Shown piece by piece: positions 16,698 to 24,649 of a stretch of 45,542 bases of DNA (positions are counted from its first letter, which is position 1; each line of letters starts with the position of its first letter). A program made the translations under genes and the position numbers. Source of the stretch: Actinomycetota bacterium (GTDB taxonomy: Bacteria > Actinomycetota > Thermoleophilia > Gaiellales > Gaiellaceae); assembly GCA_005885125.1 (NCBI GenBank), contig VAXU01000012.1, positions 1 through 45,542 of the forward strand, written 5' to 3'. The notes under the pieces are model-generated. The model was not told the DNA's origin and made no database searches. It worked only from the letters and a program-made list of their open reading frames with translations.

Positions 16698-17615
16698 ATG
16701 TCGGCATGCGAGACTCGCGGCTTGAAGGTCCTGGCAACGCGACGCTATCCCGGGCCCCCATTCGACGAGCTCTCGGAGGTCGAGGTCGGCCCGTTGTCGG
16801 CTCGACGGGAGGACGTCGAGGCGGTGATCGTGGCCAACGAGCCCGTTCCCCTCGACCTGTTCCCGTCGCTCCGCCTGATCGCCAACTTCGGCGTCGGGTA
16901 CGACCGGATCGATCTCGAGGCTTGCGCTGCGCGTGGCGTCGCGGTCACGAACACGCCAGGCGTGCTCGACGCTGCGACGGCCGACCTGACGTTCGCGCTG
17001 ATCCTGGCGATGCGCCGGCGTGTCGTCGAAGGCGATCGGCTCGTGCGTGCGGGCCAGTGGCGAGGCTCGTGGTCGGAGGGCTTCCTCGGCCGCGACGTGA
17101 CCGGCTCGACGCTCGGGATCGTCGGCCTCGGCCGCATCGGCTCGGCGGTGGCCCACCGGGCCCGCGGCTTCGCCCTGCGCGTCCTCTACACGCAGCGCCG
17201 GCGTGTCGACACCGACCTTGGGGAGTACCGCGAGCTCGACGACCTACTGCGGGAGTCGGACGTCGTGACGATCCACGCGCCGCGCACGCCCGAGACCGAA
17301 GGACTGATCGACGCGCGCCGCCTCGCGTTGATGTGCGACGGAGCCTGCATCGTCAACACCGCGCGAGGCGAGATCGTCGACGAGCAGGCGCTCGTTCGCG
17401 AGCTCTCCAGCGGCCGGCTCCACGCGGGGCTAGACGTCTTCGCGCACGAGCCGAATGTCCCGAGCGAGCTCGTCGGCCTGCCGAATGTCGTGCTCACGCC
17501 GCACATCGGCAGCGCAACGGTCGAGACGCGCGCAGCGATGACGCGGCTGGTGGTCGACAACATCCTCGCCGCCGAGCGCGGCGAGCCGCTCCTGACGCCG
17601 GTAACGCCGCGTTAG
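16698..17615 (+). CDS. D-2-hydroxyacid dehydrogenase
   Basis: NFGVGYDRIDLEACAARGVAVTNTPGVLDAATADL, GSTLGIVGLGRIGSAVAHRARGF, NTARGEIVDEQALV, GLDVFAHEP, LTPHIGSATVETR. Confidence 0.92.
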   Translation: MSACETRGLKVLATRRYPGPPFDELSEVEVGPLSARREDVEAVIVANEPVPLDLFPSLRLIANFGVGYDRIDLEACAARGVAVTNTPGVLDAATADLTFALILAMRRRVVEGDRLVRAGQWRGSWSEGFLGRDVTGSTLGIVGLGRIGSAVAHRARGFALRVLYTQRRRVDTDLGEYRELDDLLRESDVVTIHAPRTPETEGLIDARRLALMCDGACIVNTARGEIVDEQALVRELSSGRLHAGLDVFAHEPNVPSELVGLPNVVLTPHIGSATVETRAAMTRLVVDNILAAERGEPLLTPVTPR

Positions 17616-17896
17616 AGGTTCGAAGCGGCGCTGCCCGGCCCGCTCGACGTCCACTCGGCGACCTCGAACCAGTGCGTCGCGCGCAGCGCCTCGCCGACCT
17701 TCGGATCCGTGTGCGCGGCGTAGAAGACGTGACGTTCGAGATCGCAGCAGATCGCGACGTCGTCGAGCGAGATCTCCGGGATCTTCATCAGCGCCTCGCC
17801 CGGCAGCTTCGCCTCGGCGACGGTGTAGTGCTTGAACTGGAGATCGGGTGCGTACTCCATCAAGATCGGCCAATCGGGACAGGTCCGCGAGCTCAT
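17612..17896 (-). CDS. Conserved hypothetical protein
   Basis: 94-aa ORF with plausible globular composition; ATG start; near-overlap with flanking genes. Confidence 0.6.
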   Translation of the reverse strand: MSSRTCPDWPILMEYAPDLQFKHYTVAEAKLPGEALMKIPEISLDDVAICCDLERHVFYAAHTDPKVGEALRATHWFEVAEWTSSGPGSAASNL

Positions 17897-18995
17897 CTGA
17901 CAACCCTTTCAGCCTGCGCCTCGATCTCCTCTGCCGACCAACGTCCCTCCAGCCGGACGGCGCCGCGCTCGTCGCCGGCAGGGTAGACGACGAAGACGAG
18001 TGCGTCGTCGAGCCAGTGGTAGAGACGTTCGCCACTGACGTCCGTGAGCCCGAGCCGCACGTGGAAACGGCCGTCTGTCAGTGGAAGTTGCTCGACCTCG
18101 AAGCGGATCGTCAACGTGGTCGTCGACTCGTCCCAGCCGAGCTCGTCGGTGGGCTGGCCGCCGCCTGCGAGCAGGAGGCCGGATTCGTCGCGCACCTCGT
18201 ACGACAGCCGAGGCGACGGCAACGGCCGCTCCGCGACAAGGCGTAGGCGGAGCGCCATCGGCTCGCCGCCGAGGAACTGCGTCCGCTCCTCGCCGTCAGG
18301 GCCGAGCAGCACGGCGTCCTCGATTCGAGCCTCGCCTGTGCCCCACTCCTTCAGACCCGCGCCGCGCTCGTCGGGGTCGCGGTCTGCCGCGAGGAGCCGC
18401 CTGTAGCGGACGATCGCGTCGTGCGTGGGGCCGTCGAACTCCATGTTCCCGTCCCGAAGCAGGATGGCGCGGTCGCAGAGCCGCTCGACGGCAGCGGCGT
18501 CGTGCGACACGAACACGATCGTGCCTCCGCGCTGCTTGAACTCGAAGATCTTGCCGAAGCACTTGCGCTGGAACTGTTCGGCAGGCCGGCGAAGGCGACG
18601 ATCTCGTCGAGCTGCTCGCGGATGTACGCGCGCTGCAGGCCGTGGATCGACCCGTTCAGGAACACGTTCTCGCGACCGGTCATGTCCGGGTGGAAACCGG
18701 CGCCTAGCTCGAGCAGCGAACCGACCCGGCCTCCCGCCTCCGCACGGCCGGAGGTCGGCTTGATGATCCCGGAGATGAGTCGGAGGAGCGTCGTCTTCCC
18801 CGAGCCGTTCCGGCCGACCAGCCCGACGGCGCTGCCCGGGTCGACCTGGAAGGAGACGTCGCGGAGCGCAACGACGTCCTGGCCGCGCGCGCGGCCGCGG
18901 GCGACGACGAGATCCTTCAGCCGCCGCGCCTCGCGCGGATAGACCCTGAAGTGTCGCGAAGCCTGCTCGACGCGAATCTCGCCCGGCTGGATCAC
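17893..18995 (-). pseudogene. wzt: Polysaccharide ABC transporter ATPase (Wzt-like) interrupted by an apparent deletion/frameshift
   Basis: Frame 1 (18995-~18585): VGLVGRNGSGKTTLLRLISGI...LDEIVAFAGL. Frame 2 (~18585-17893): EQFQRKCFGKIFEFKQRGGTIVFVSHDAAAVERLCDRAILL plus Wzt-type C-terminal domain. Signature and Walker B regions absent. Confidence 0.85.
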
Positions 18996-19801
18996 GCCCC
19001 CGAGGGTACCGAGAGGGCCCGCCGAACCAGGCCGGCCAGGACTTGGACGAAGGCGCGGTCAGCGTTCGGCATGTCGATTCGGTCGAGGTGCATCCCGAGC
19101 TCGCGCGCCTTCTCCCGCGCCTCGTGGTCGAGGTCCCAGCGGATCTCGAGGTGGTCGGCGACGAAGCCGACCGGGCAAACGAGGACGTCGGCGACGAACG
19201 TCCACGTTCGGAGCCCTGCCCGCTCCGCGACGAGCTGTGACGTCTCCAGGAGCTGGTCCTTGTAGGGATCGCCGGTTTCGAGGACGCGGGCGGGGAGCGA
19301 GTGTGCCGTGAACACGACGTGGGCCTCGGTGCCGCGCACGCGGTCGGCCAGCACCTCGACGAAGCCCGCATCGTCGTGCCAGCTGTCGATGAACGCGAGC
19401 TCGGCGCGGCCCTCGAGCGCCTCCGCGAGCTGGGTGCGGTAGCCGCCGATCGACATCGCGGAGTAGTGCGGGGCGAGCACGAGACCGACAACCGTTTGCG
19501 CGCCGCCGGCGACTGCTCGCTCCGCCGCGTCGGCGATCCGCGGCGTCCAGTGCTTCATCCCGGTGAAGACGGGCACGTCGAGCTCGCGCTCGAGCGCCGC
19601 GCGCGTCTGCTCGGTGATCGCGTTGAGCGGCGATCCGTCCTCGATCCCGAGCAGGCGATACCGCTGGACGAGATCGTCGAGCAGCTCCGGTCGAATCGGC
19701 CGCCCACCGCGGATGTCCGCGTAGTACGCGGGGACGTCGCCGAGCCGCTCGGGCGACCCGTAGGCCATCAGGACGACGGCGACCGGCGCAGCTCCCGTCA
19801 C
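18992..19801 (-). CDS. hemH: Ferrochelatase, apparently lacking an internal segment
   Basis: AVVLMAYGSPERLGDVPAYYADIRGGRP, LAPHYSAMSIGGY, FTAHSLPARVLETGDPY, CPVGFVADHLEIRWDLD; 269 aa. Confidence 0.88.
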   Translation of the reverse strand: MTGAAPVAVVLMAYGSPERLGDVPAYYADIRGGRPIRPELLDDLVQRYRLLGIEDGSPLNAITEQTRAALERELDVPVFTGMKHWTPRIADAAERAVAGGAQTVVGLVLAPHYSAMSIGGYRTQLAEALEGRAELAFIDSWHDDAGFVEVLADRVRGTEAHVVFTAHSLPARVLETGDPYKDQLLETSQLVAERAGLRTWTFVADVLVCPVGFVADHLEIRWDLDHEAREKARELGMHLDRIDMPNADRAFVQVLAGLVRRALSVPSGA

Positions 19802-19820
19802 AGCCGCGTCACACCCTCGT

Positions 19821-19839
19821 CGCGGTGCCTGGCACCGCG
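19821..19839. repeat. Palindrome CGCGGTGCC-T-GGCACCGCG (9-bp arms)
   Basis: Direct reading; hemE-hemH intergenic region. Confidence 0.7.
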
Positions 19840-19967
19840 GCGGCGCCCGCGGCGGGACGACGACGAAGCGGCGGCGGGCACTTGGTGGACCCGTGGCTCA
19901 TGAGGCCGCTTCGCTCGGGCGATGCGCCGCGCCGCTTTCGTCACACTTCGGTGCGCCTTCTGGCTCC

Positions 19968-19978
19968 GTGCCTGGCAC
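19968..19978. repeat. Second copy of palindrome core GTGCC-T-GGCAC
   Basis: Direct reading; same intergenic region, ~143 bp from the first copy. Confidence 0.65.
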
Positions 19979-19999
19979 CGGGACGCCCGACGGAACATG

Positions 20000-21028
20000 T
20001 CAGACCCGCGCCTCCACCGTCGCTTCGTGCACGTACTCCGTCAGGCGCCGCAGGACGGCCGGGTCTGTGTCTGGCACGACTCCGTGCCCAAGGTTGAATA
20101 CATGACCCGGCCGACCTGCGGCACGGTCGAGGATATCGCGCGTCGCGGCCTCCGTCCGCTCCCACGGCCCGAGCAAGACGGCCGGATCCAGGTTCCCTTG
20201 CACGCCACGATCGTCGCCGACGAGCGCCCAACCGCGGTCGAGCGCGATCCGCCAGTCGAGGCCGATCACGTCGCCGCCCGCCTCGGCCATGTCCACGAGC
20301 AGGGCGGTCGTCCCCGTCCCGAAATGGATCGTCGGTGCCTCGACGGACCGGAGAATCCGCGCGGAGTAAGGCGCAACGAACTCCTCGTAGTCGGGCGGCG
20401 AGAGCGCGCCGACCCACGAGTCGAACACCTGGATCACGTCGGCGCCCGCGCGCACCTTGCCGTTGACGTACCGCGTGAACTGATCGGCGAGCTTCTCCAT
20501 CAGCGCGTGCCACACGGCGGGCTCGCGGTACATCATCGACTTCACGTTCGCGAAGTCGCGGCTCGGCTTTCCCTCGATCAGGTAACCGGCGACTGTGAAT
20601 GGGCCACCGCAGAAGCCGATCACGGCTCGCTCGGGGGCGAGTTGCTCGCGGACCAGCCGCACGGCTTCGAGGATGAACGGCGCGGATTCCTCCGGTTCGG
20701 TCACGCGCAAGCGATCGACATCCGCGCGTGTCGCGATCGGCTGAGAGATGACCGGGCCGACGTTCTCGACGAGCTCGACGTCGACACCCATGCCGACCAC
20801 GGGGAACATGATGTCCGTGAACATCACGGCCGCGTCGACGCCGTGCGCCTCCACCGGCTGCAACGTCACCTCCGCGCACAGCTCCGGCCGGCGCACGATG
20901 TCGAACAGCCCGTACCGCTTCCGCACCTCTCGGTATTGCGGCAGCGAGCGTCCGGCCTGGCGCATGAACCAGACCGGCGTGCGCTCGACCGGCTCGCGCC
21001 GGCACGCCCTGACGAGGAGTGGTTCCAC
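20000..21028 (-). CDS. hemE: Uroporphyrinogen decarboxylase
   Basis: RTPVWFMRQAGRSLPQYREVRKRYGLFDI, MFTDIMFP, GFCGGPFTVAGYLIEG, IHFGTGT, GHVFNLGHGVVPDTDP. Confidence 0.96.
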   Translation of the reverse strand: MEPLLVRACRREPVERTPVWFMRQAGRSLPQYREVRKRYGLFDIVRRPELCAEVTLQPVEAHGVDAAVMFTDIMFPVVGMGVDVELVENVGPVISQPIATRADVDRLRVTEPEESAPFILEAVRLVREQLAPERAVIGFCGGPFTVAGYLIEGKPSRDFANVKSMMYREPAVWHALMEKLADQFTRYVNGKVRAGADVIQVFDSWVGALSPPDYEEFVAPYSARILRSVEAPTIHFGTGTTALLVDMAEAGGDVIGLDWRIALDRGWALVGDDRGVQGNLDPAVLLGPWERTEAATRDILDRAAGRPGHVFNLGHGVVPDTDPAVLRRLTEYVHEATVEARV

Positions 21029-21051
21029 CGCCGCCCTAGACTAGCCCCGGC

Positions 21052-21786
21052 TTGGAACGACTCGGCGAGCACCCCGTCCCATCCGGACCGCTGGCCATGC
21101 GCTGGCTCGCGCTCGACGTGCCGCCGGTGCAAGCGGGGACGCTCGCACGCATCGGCGTCGAGCTGGAGAACGCGGGCGGCGCACCGTGGCGCGGGCTCAA
21201 CCTCTCGTACCACTGGCTCGACGAGCGCGGAAATCCGATCGTGTGGGACGGGATTCGCACGCCGGTCGAGGCGGCGCCCGGCGAGCTACTCCGGGTCGAC
21301 GCGCCGGTGCGCGGCCCGATCCCACCCGGTTCGTACAGGCTCGCCCTCGACCTCGTCGACGAGGAACGGTTCTGGCTGGCCGAGCTCGGCAACCACACTC
21401 CGACCGTCGACGTCGACGTCGAACCGCGTGACGCGACCGCGGCGCGCGCGTTCGTGCCGAACGGCCTCGAGCTCGCGCCCGACTGGGAGGAGCGCGTGTA
21501 CGTCGCACACACGGAGGGTTACGCAGCGGTCGGCGGCTCGATCGCGTACGAAGGCGGGCGGCTGAAACGCGCGACTCCTGCGGAGCTCGAGCCGTACAGG
21601 CCGGGCGGAGGACGCAACCCGGGCTTCGCGCATCCGCTCGTGTGTCCCTCGCTGATCCCGCCGCTCGAACCGAACGCCGAGGTGTTCGGCCTCCCCGCCT
21701 GGCGCCCGGAGGGCGACGAGCCCTGGCTCTACGACGCTCGCGTCGCGCTCAGACTTCCACCGCGATCTGATCGTCGACGCGCGTGA
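21052..21786 (+). CDS. Hypothetical protein with N-terminal CARDB/Ig-like segment
   Basis: LALDVPPVQAGTLARIGVELENAGGAPWRGLNLSYHWLDERGN..PPGSYRLALDLVDEERFWL; 38-bp convergent overlap with wzm. Confidence 0.65.
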   Translation: MERLGEHPVPSGPLAMRWLALDVPPVQAGTLARIGVELENAGGAPWRGLNLSYHWLDERGNPIVWDGIRTPVEAAPGELLRVDAPVRGPIPPGSYRLALDLVDEERFWLAELGNHTPTVDVDVEPRDATAARAFVPNGLELAPDWEERVYVAHTEGYAAVGGSIAYEGGRLKRATPAELEPYRPGGGRNPGFAHPLVCPSLIPPLEPNAEVFGLPAWRPEGDEPWLYDARVALRLPPRSDRRRA

Positions 21787-22546
21787 AGACGAACGCGCCC
21801 AGCGCGAGCGCGACGATCGAAGCAACGACGAGGTAGATCACGTCCGACACGCGCGGGAGGTCCCCGTAGAACAACGGCGCGCGCAGCGCCTGGATCGCCG
21901 GGGAGAGCGGATTCCCCCAGTGGATTATCTCGACCACCTTGTGATGCTTCGAGATGTCCGGCGAGCTGAGCGGGTACAGCACCGGTGTCAGGAAGAACAA
22001 TGGCAACAGCAGCGCGGCGACGAGGAACTCGATGTCTCGAAAGAGGACGTCGAGTGAGGCGATCGCCAGCGCGAGGCCGCTAGCGATCGCGACGACACCG
22101 GCCGCGATCGGAATCGCGAGCCACTCCGTCGCCCGCACGCGCGGCAGGAGCGCGAAGTTCAGCGCGAGCAGTCCCACCAGCATGACCGCGAACGACACGA
22201 GGTGCGTGGCGACAATCGAGAGCGGCACGAGCTGGCGCGGGAAGCGCGTCTTCCGGATCAGGTTCGCGTTGTCGAGCATCGACCGCGACGCGGACTGAAC
22301 CGACGTCGAAAAGAAGATCCACGCCGAGAGGCCGACGAGCAGGAACAGCGCGTAGTGGCCCTCCGTGCCGAACGGGGTGTGCCAGAGCACGGAGAAGACG
22401 AGCAGGTACACGGCCATCAGCAGCACCGGGTTCGCAAGCGTCCATGCGACGCCCAGGAGCGAGCCTCGGTACTTCGCCTGCACGTCGCGGCGGAAGAGAT
22501 TCCCGAAGAGCTCGCGGTAGCGGATCAGGTCGCCATAGACGGTCAT
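21749..22546 (-). CDS. wzm: ABC-2 type polysaccharide export permease (Wzm-like)
   Basis: RELFGNLFRRDVQAKYRGSLLGVAWTLANPVLLMAVYLLVFSVLW..; ATGA overlap with upstream methyltransferase. Confidence 0.9.
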   Translation of the reverse strand: MTVYGDLIRYRELFGNLFRRDVQAKYRGSLLGVAWTLANPVLLMAVYLLVFSVLWHTPFGTEGHYALFLLVGLSAWIFFSTSVQSASRSMLDNANLIRKTRFPRQLVPLSIVATHLVSFAVMLVGLLALNFALLPRVRATEWLAIPIAAGVVAIASGLALAIASLDVLFRDIEFLVAALLLPLFFLTPVLYPLSSPDISKHHKVVEIIHWGNPLSPAIQALRAPLFYGDLPRVSDVIYLVVASIVALALGAFVFTRVDDQIAVEV

Positions 22547-23490
22547 CGCGGTTTCCGACTGTAGACGCTGACGCCGGCGTACCGGCCCGTGGAGAGGTGG
22601 ACGAGCGTCCCCGCCGTCATCCCGACTTTCGGCAGCTTCTCGAGCACGCGGGCGAGCCCGACGAGCGGCCATCCTTCCGCCCGCTCCATCCGGCGGACCC
22701 GCAGGCCCGCGCGGACGAACGCGCCGAAGTACGCCCAGACGGTGTGCACGTGCTCGTTGATACCCAGCTTCTTCTCGGCCTCCTGCTCCGGCGAGTCACC
22801 GCTCGCGAGCATGCCGCGCGTGCCCTCGTTCAGGGCGCAAACGACGCCTCCCGGGCGCGTCACGCGCGCCATCTCGCCCACCATCGCCGTCAGATCGAGC
22901 GCGTGGTGCAGCGTCGCAACGCAGAACGTCGCGTCGAAGACTTCGTCTACGAAGGGCAGATGCTCCGCGTCGGCTTGTATTCGCGAAAAGCCTCCGTAGA
23001 AGGCACCACGCCCGAGGCCGATGCTCTGGTCCGTGAGCGTGTCGCTGCCGATGTACGAACAGCCACGCGCCAGGAGATGGGGTGCCGCCCAGCACTTTGC
23101 CGCGCCGACTTCGAGCACGCGCATACCCGCCGCGATGTAGCGGTCGAGCATGACGGAGAACGAGTGCGCGTTCGCGAGCCAGAGGTCGCCCGCGAGCTCC
23201 GGGTCGACCCATGGGAGCATCCGGTCGATCTCGTCGTCGGGCTCGTACCAGCCCTCCGCCCGCGCCTTCGCGAGCCACCCTTCGATCTCGCGCTTCTTCT
23301 CGCGCGCGCCGGGGAGATCGTCGTGCAGCAGCAGCGGGATATCGCCGTCCAAGTCGAAGGAGCGGCCGCACGCTTCGCAGACGAGCGCAGCGTCCTCCTC
23401 GTCCAGTCGGCCGCGACAGACCGGGCAACACAGGATTTCCAGCACGGCGGCGTCCACGGCGCGGCCCAGCCTAGACTCTGACTCGTTCAT
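22543..23490 (-). CDS. Class I SAM methyltransferase with N-terminal Trm112/zinc-ribbon-like segment
   Basis: LEILCCPVCRGRLDEEDAALVCEACGRSFDLDGDIPLLL; MRVLEVGAAKCWAAPHLLARG; ATLHHALDLTAMVGEMARVTRPGG. Confidence 0.85.
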   Translation of the reverse strand: MNESESRLGRAVDAAVLEILCCPVCRGRLDEEDAALVCEACGRSFDLDGDIPLLLHDDLPGAREKKREIEGWLAKARAEGWYEPDDEIDRMLPWVDPELAGDLWLANAHSFSVMLDRYIAAGMRVLEVGAAKCWAAPHLLARGCSYIGSDTLTDQSIGLGRGAFYGGFSRIQADAEHLPFVDEVFDATFCVATLHHALDLTAMVGEMARVTRPGGVVCALNEGTRGMLASGDSPEQEAEKKLGINEHVHTVWAYFGAFVRAGLRVRRMERAEGWPLVGLARVLEKLPKVGMTAGTLVHLSTGRYAGVSVYSRKPR

Positions 23491-24575
23491 CGGCTCGCGG
23501 CCTGCAAGATCGGTGCGAGCGTCTCTGCGAAGCGTCGGGTCGAATGGCGCTGCTCGGCGCGCAGGCGCGAGCGCGCGCCTCGTTCGGCCGCGGCGCCCGC
23601 ATCGGTCAACACATACTCGATCGCGCCCCGCAGCGCGGCGGGATCATGCGGCGGAACGAGCTCGTCCGAATCGAGGTAGTCGTGGAGGATCGCCCGCTCG
23701 GTGGCGACGATCGGCTTTCCCATCGCCATCGCCTCGCAGAGCGCGGTCAGGCCGCCGCCGTCGGAGCCATACGGATACTCGTCACGCTGCTGCGGCACGA
23801 CGACGCAGGCCGCGCCGGCGTAGAGCTCGCGAAGCTCCACCGCCGGGATGAAGCTGCGAACGCGCGCGTTCGGCGGCAACGCTACGCCCGCGAGGTTCCG
23901 GGGATGTGCGACGAGCTCGACGTGGACGTCGAGGCCGCGCACGGCGTCCGCAAACGTGCGCAGGTCGCGCGCGAGGTCCTTGCCCACGGTGAGGACGTAC
24001 GGCTCCGTCGCGTGCACGTGCCTTGGCGTGAACCACTCAACGTCCGCTCCGAGCAGAAGCGTGTGCACGTTCGCCGGCTCGAGCCCCGCGCGTTCGATCA
24101 TACCCCGCCGCTGCGACTCGCCGAGACAGATGACTGCGCGCGCAGAGCGAAGCGACGCCGCGAGCAGTCGGCGGCGCGCGCGCGAGCTGCGGTCGTGGAT
24201 CACGTTCAACCCGTAGTTGACGACAACCACGCCCAGGGACGGACGGAGCCGCGCCACGAGCGGAAAGACGTTCGCGAGCGGCGTGAACACGACGTCGGCC
24301 TCGCTGATCGCCCACGGCAACGGCAGCTCGCGTGCGGTCCACGCCAGCCGTCCGACAAGGCCCGAGTAATCCCGCCTTCCGAGCAGCGGGTCCTGAACCC
24401 GCGCGTCGACGCCGAACTCCGCCAGATGATTGAGCCCGACGAGGGCGGTGTCCGGCTCCCGCCCTGCGCGAACGTCCTCGAGAAGCTGTCTGCGCGGGTT
24501 CTGGAAGACGAACGCCGCGCGGGTCACCGCCCGTACGATAGTCGGCTGTCCGTCCGCCCCTGTACGGTCACACAC
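23487..24575 (-). CDS. Glycosyltransferase family 4-like (GT-B)
   Basis: YVLTVGKDLARDLRTFADAV..GSDGGGLTALCEAMAMGKPIVATERAILHDYL; true start probably VTRAAFVFQNPRR inside ORF. Confidence 0.8.
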   Translation of the reverse strand: MCDRTGADGQPTIVRAVTRAAFVFQNPRRQLLEDVRAGREPDTALVGLNHLAEFGVDARVQDPLLGRRDYSGLVGRLAWTARELPLPWAISEADVVFTPLANVFPLVARLRPSLGVVVVNYGLNVIHDRSSRARRRLLAASLRSARAVICLGESQRRGMIERAGLEPANVHTLLLGADVEWFTPRHVHATEPYVLTVGKDLARDLRTFADAVRGLDVHVELVAHPRNLAGVALPPNARVRSFIPAVELRELYAGAACVVVPQQRDEYPYGSDGGGLTALCEAMAMGKPIVATERAILHDYLDSDELVPPHDPAALRGAIEYVLTDAGAAAERGARSRLRAEQRHSTRRFAETLAPILQAASR

Positions 24576-24649
24576 AGCCGCTTAACAGCCCTCGGTTAGC
24601 GTTCGGGCTCGGAGGAATCGGTGGAAGTCAGGCTCTCTGGGAGGCGCGC

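Noticed and set aside
19798-19998. 66-aa Arg-rich minus-strand ORF in the hemE-hemH spacer
   Set aside because: Overlaps the palindromic elements, low-complexity basic composition; likely spurious.
19922-21565. 547-aa plus-strand ORF antisense to hemE
   Set aside because: hemE is unequivocal on the minus strand; antisense composition is artefactual.
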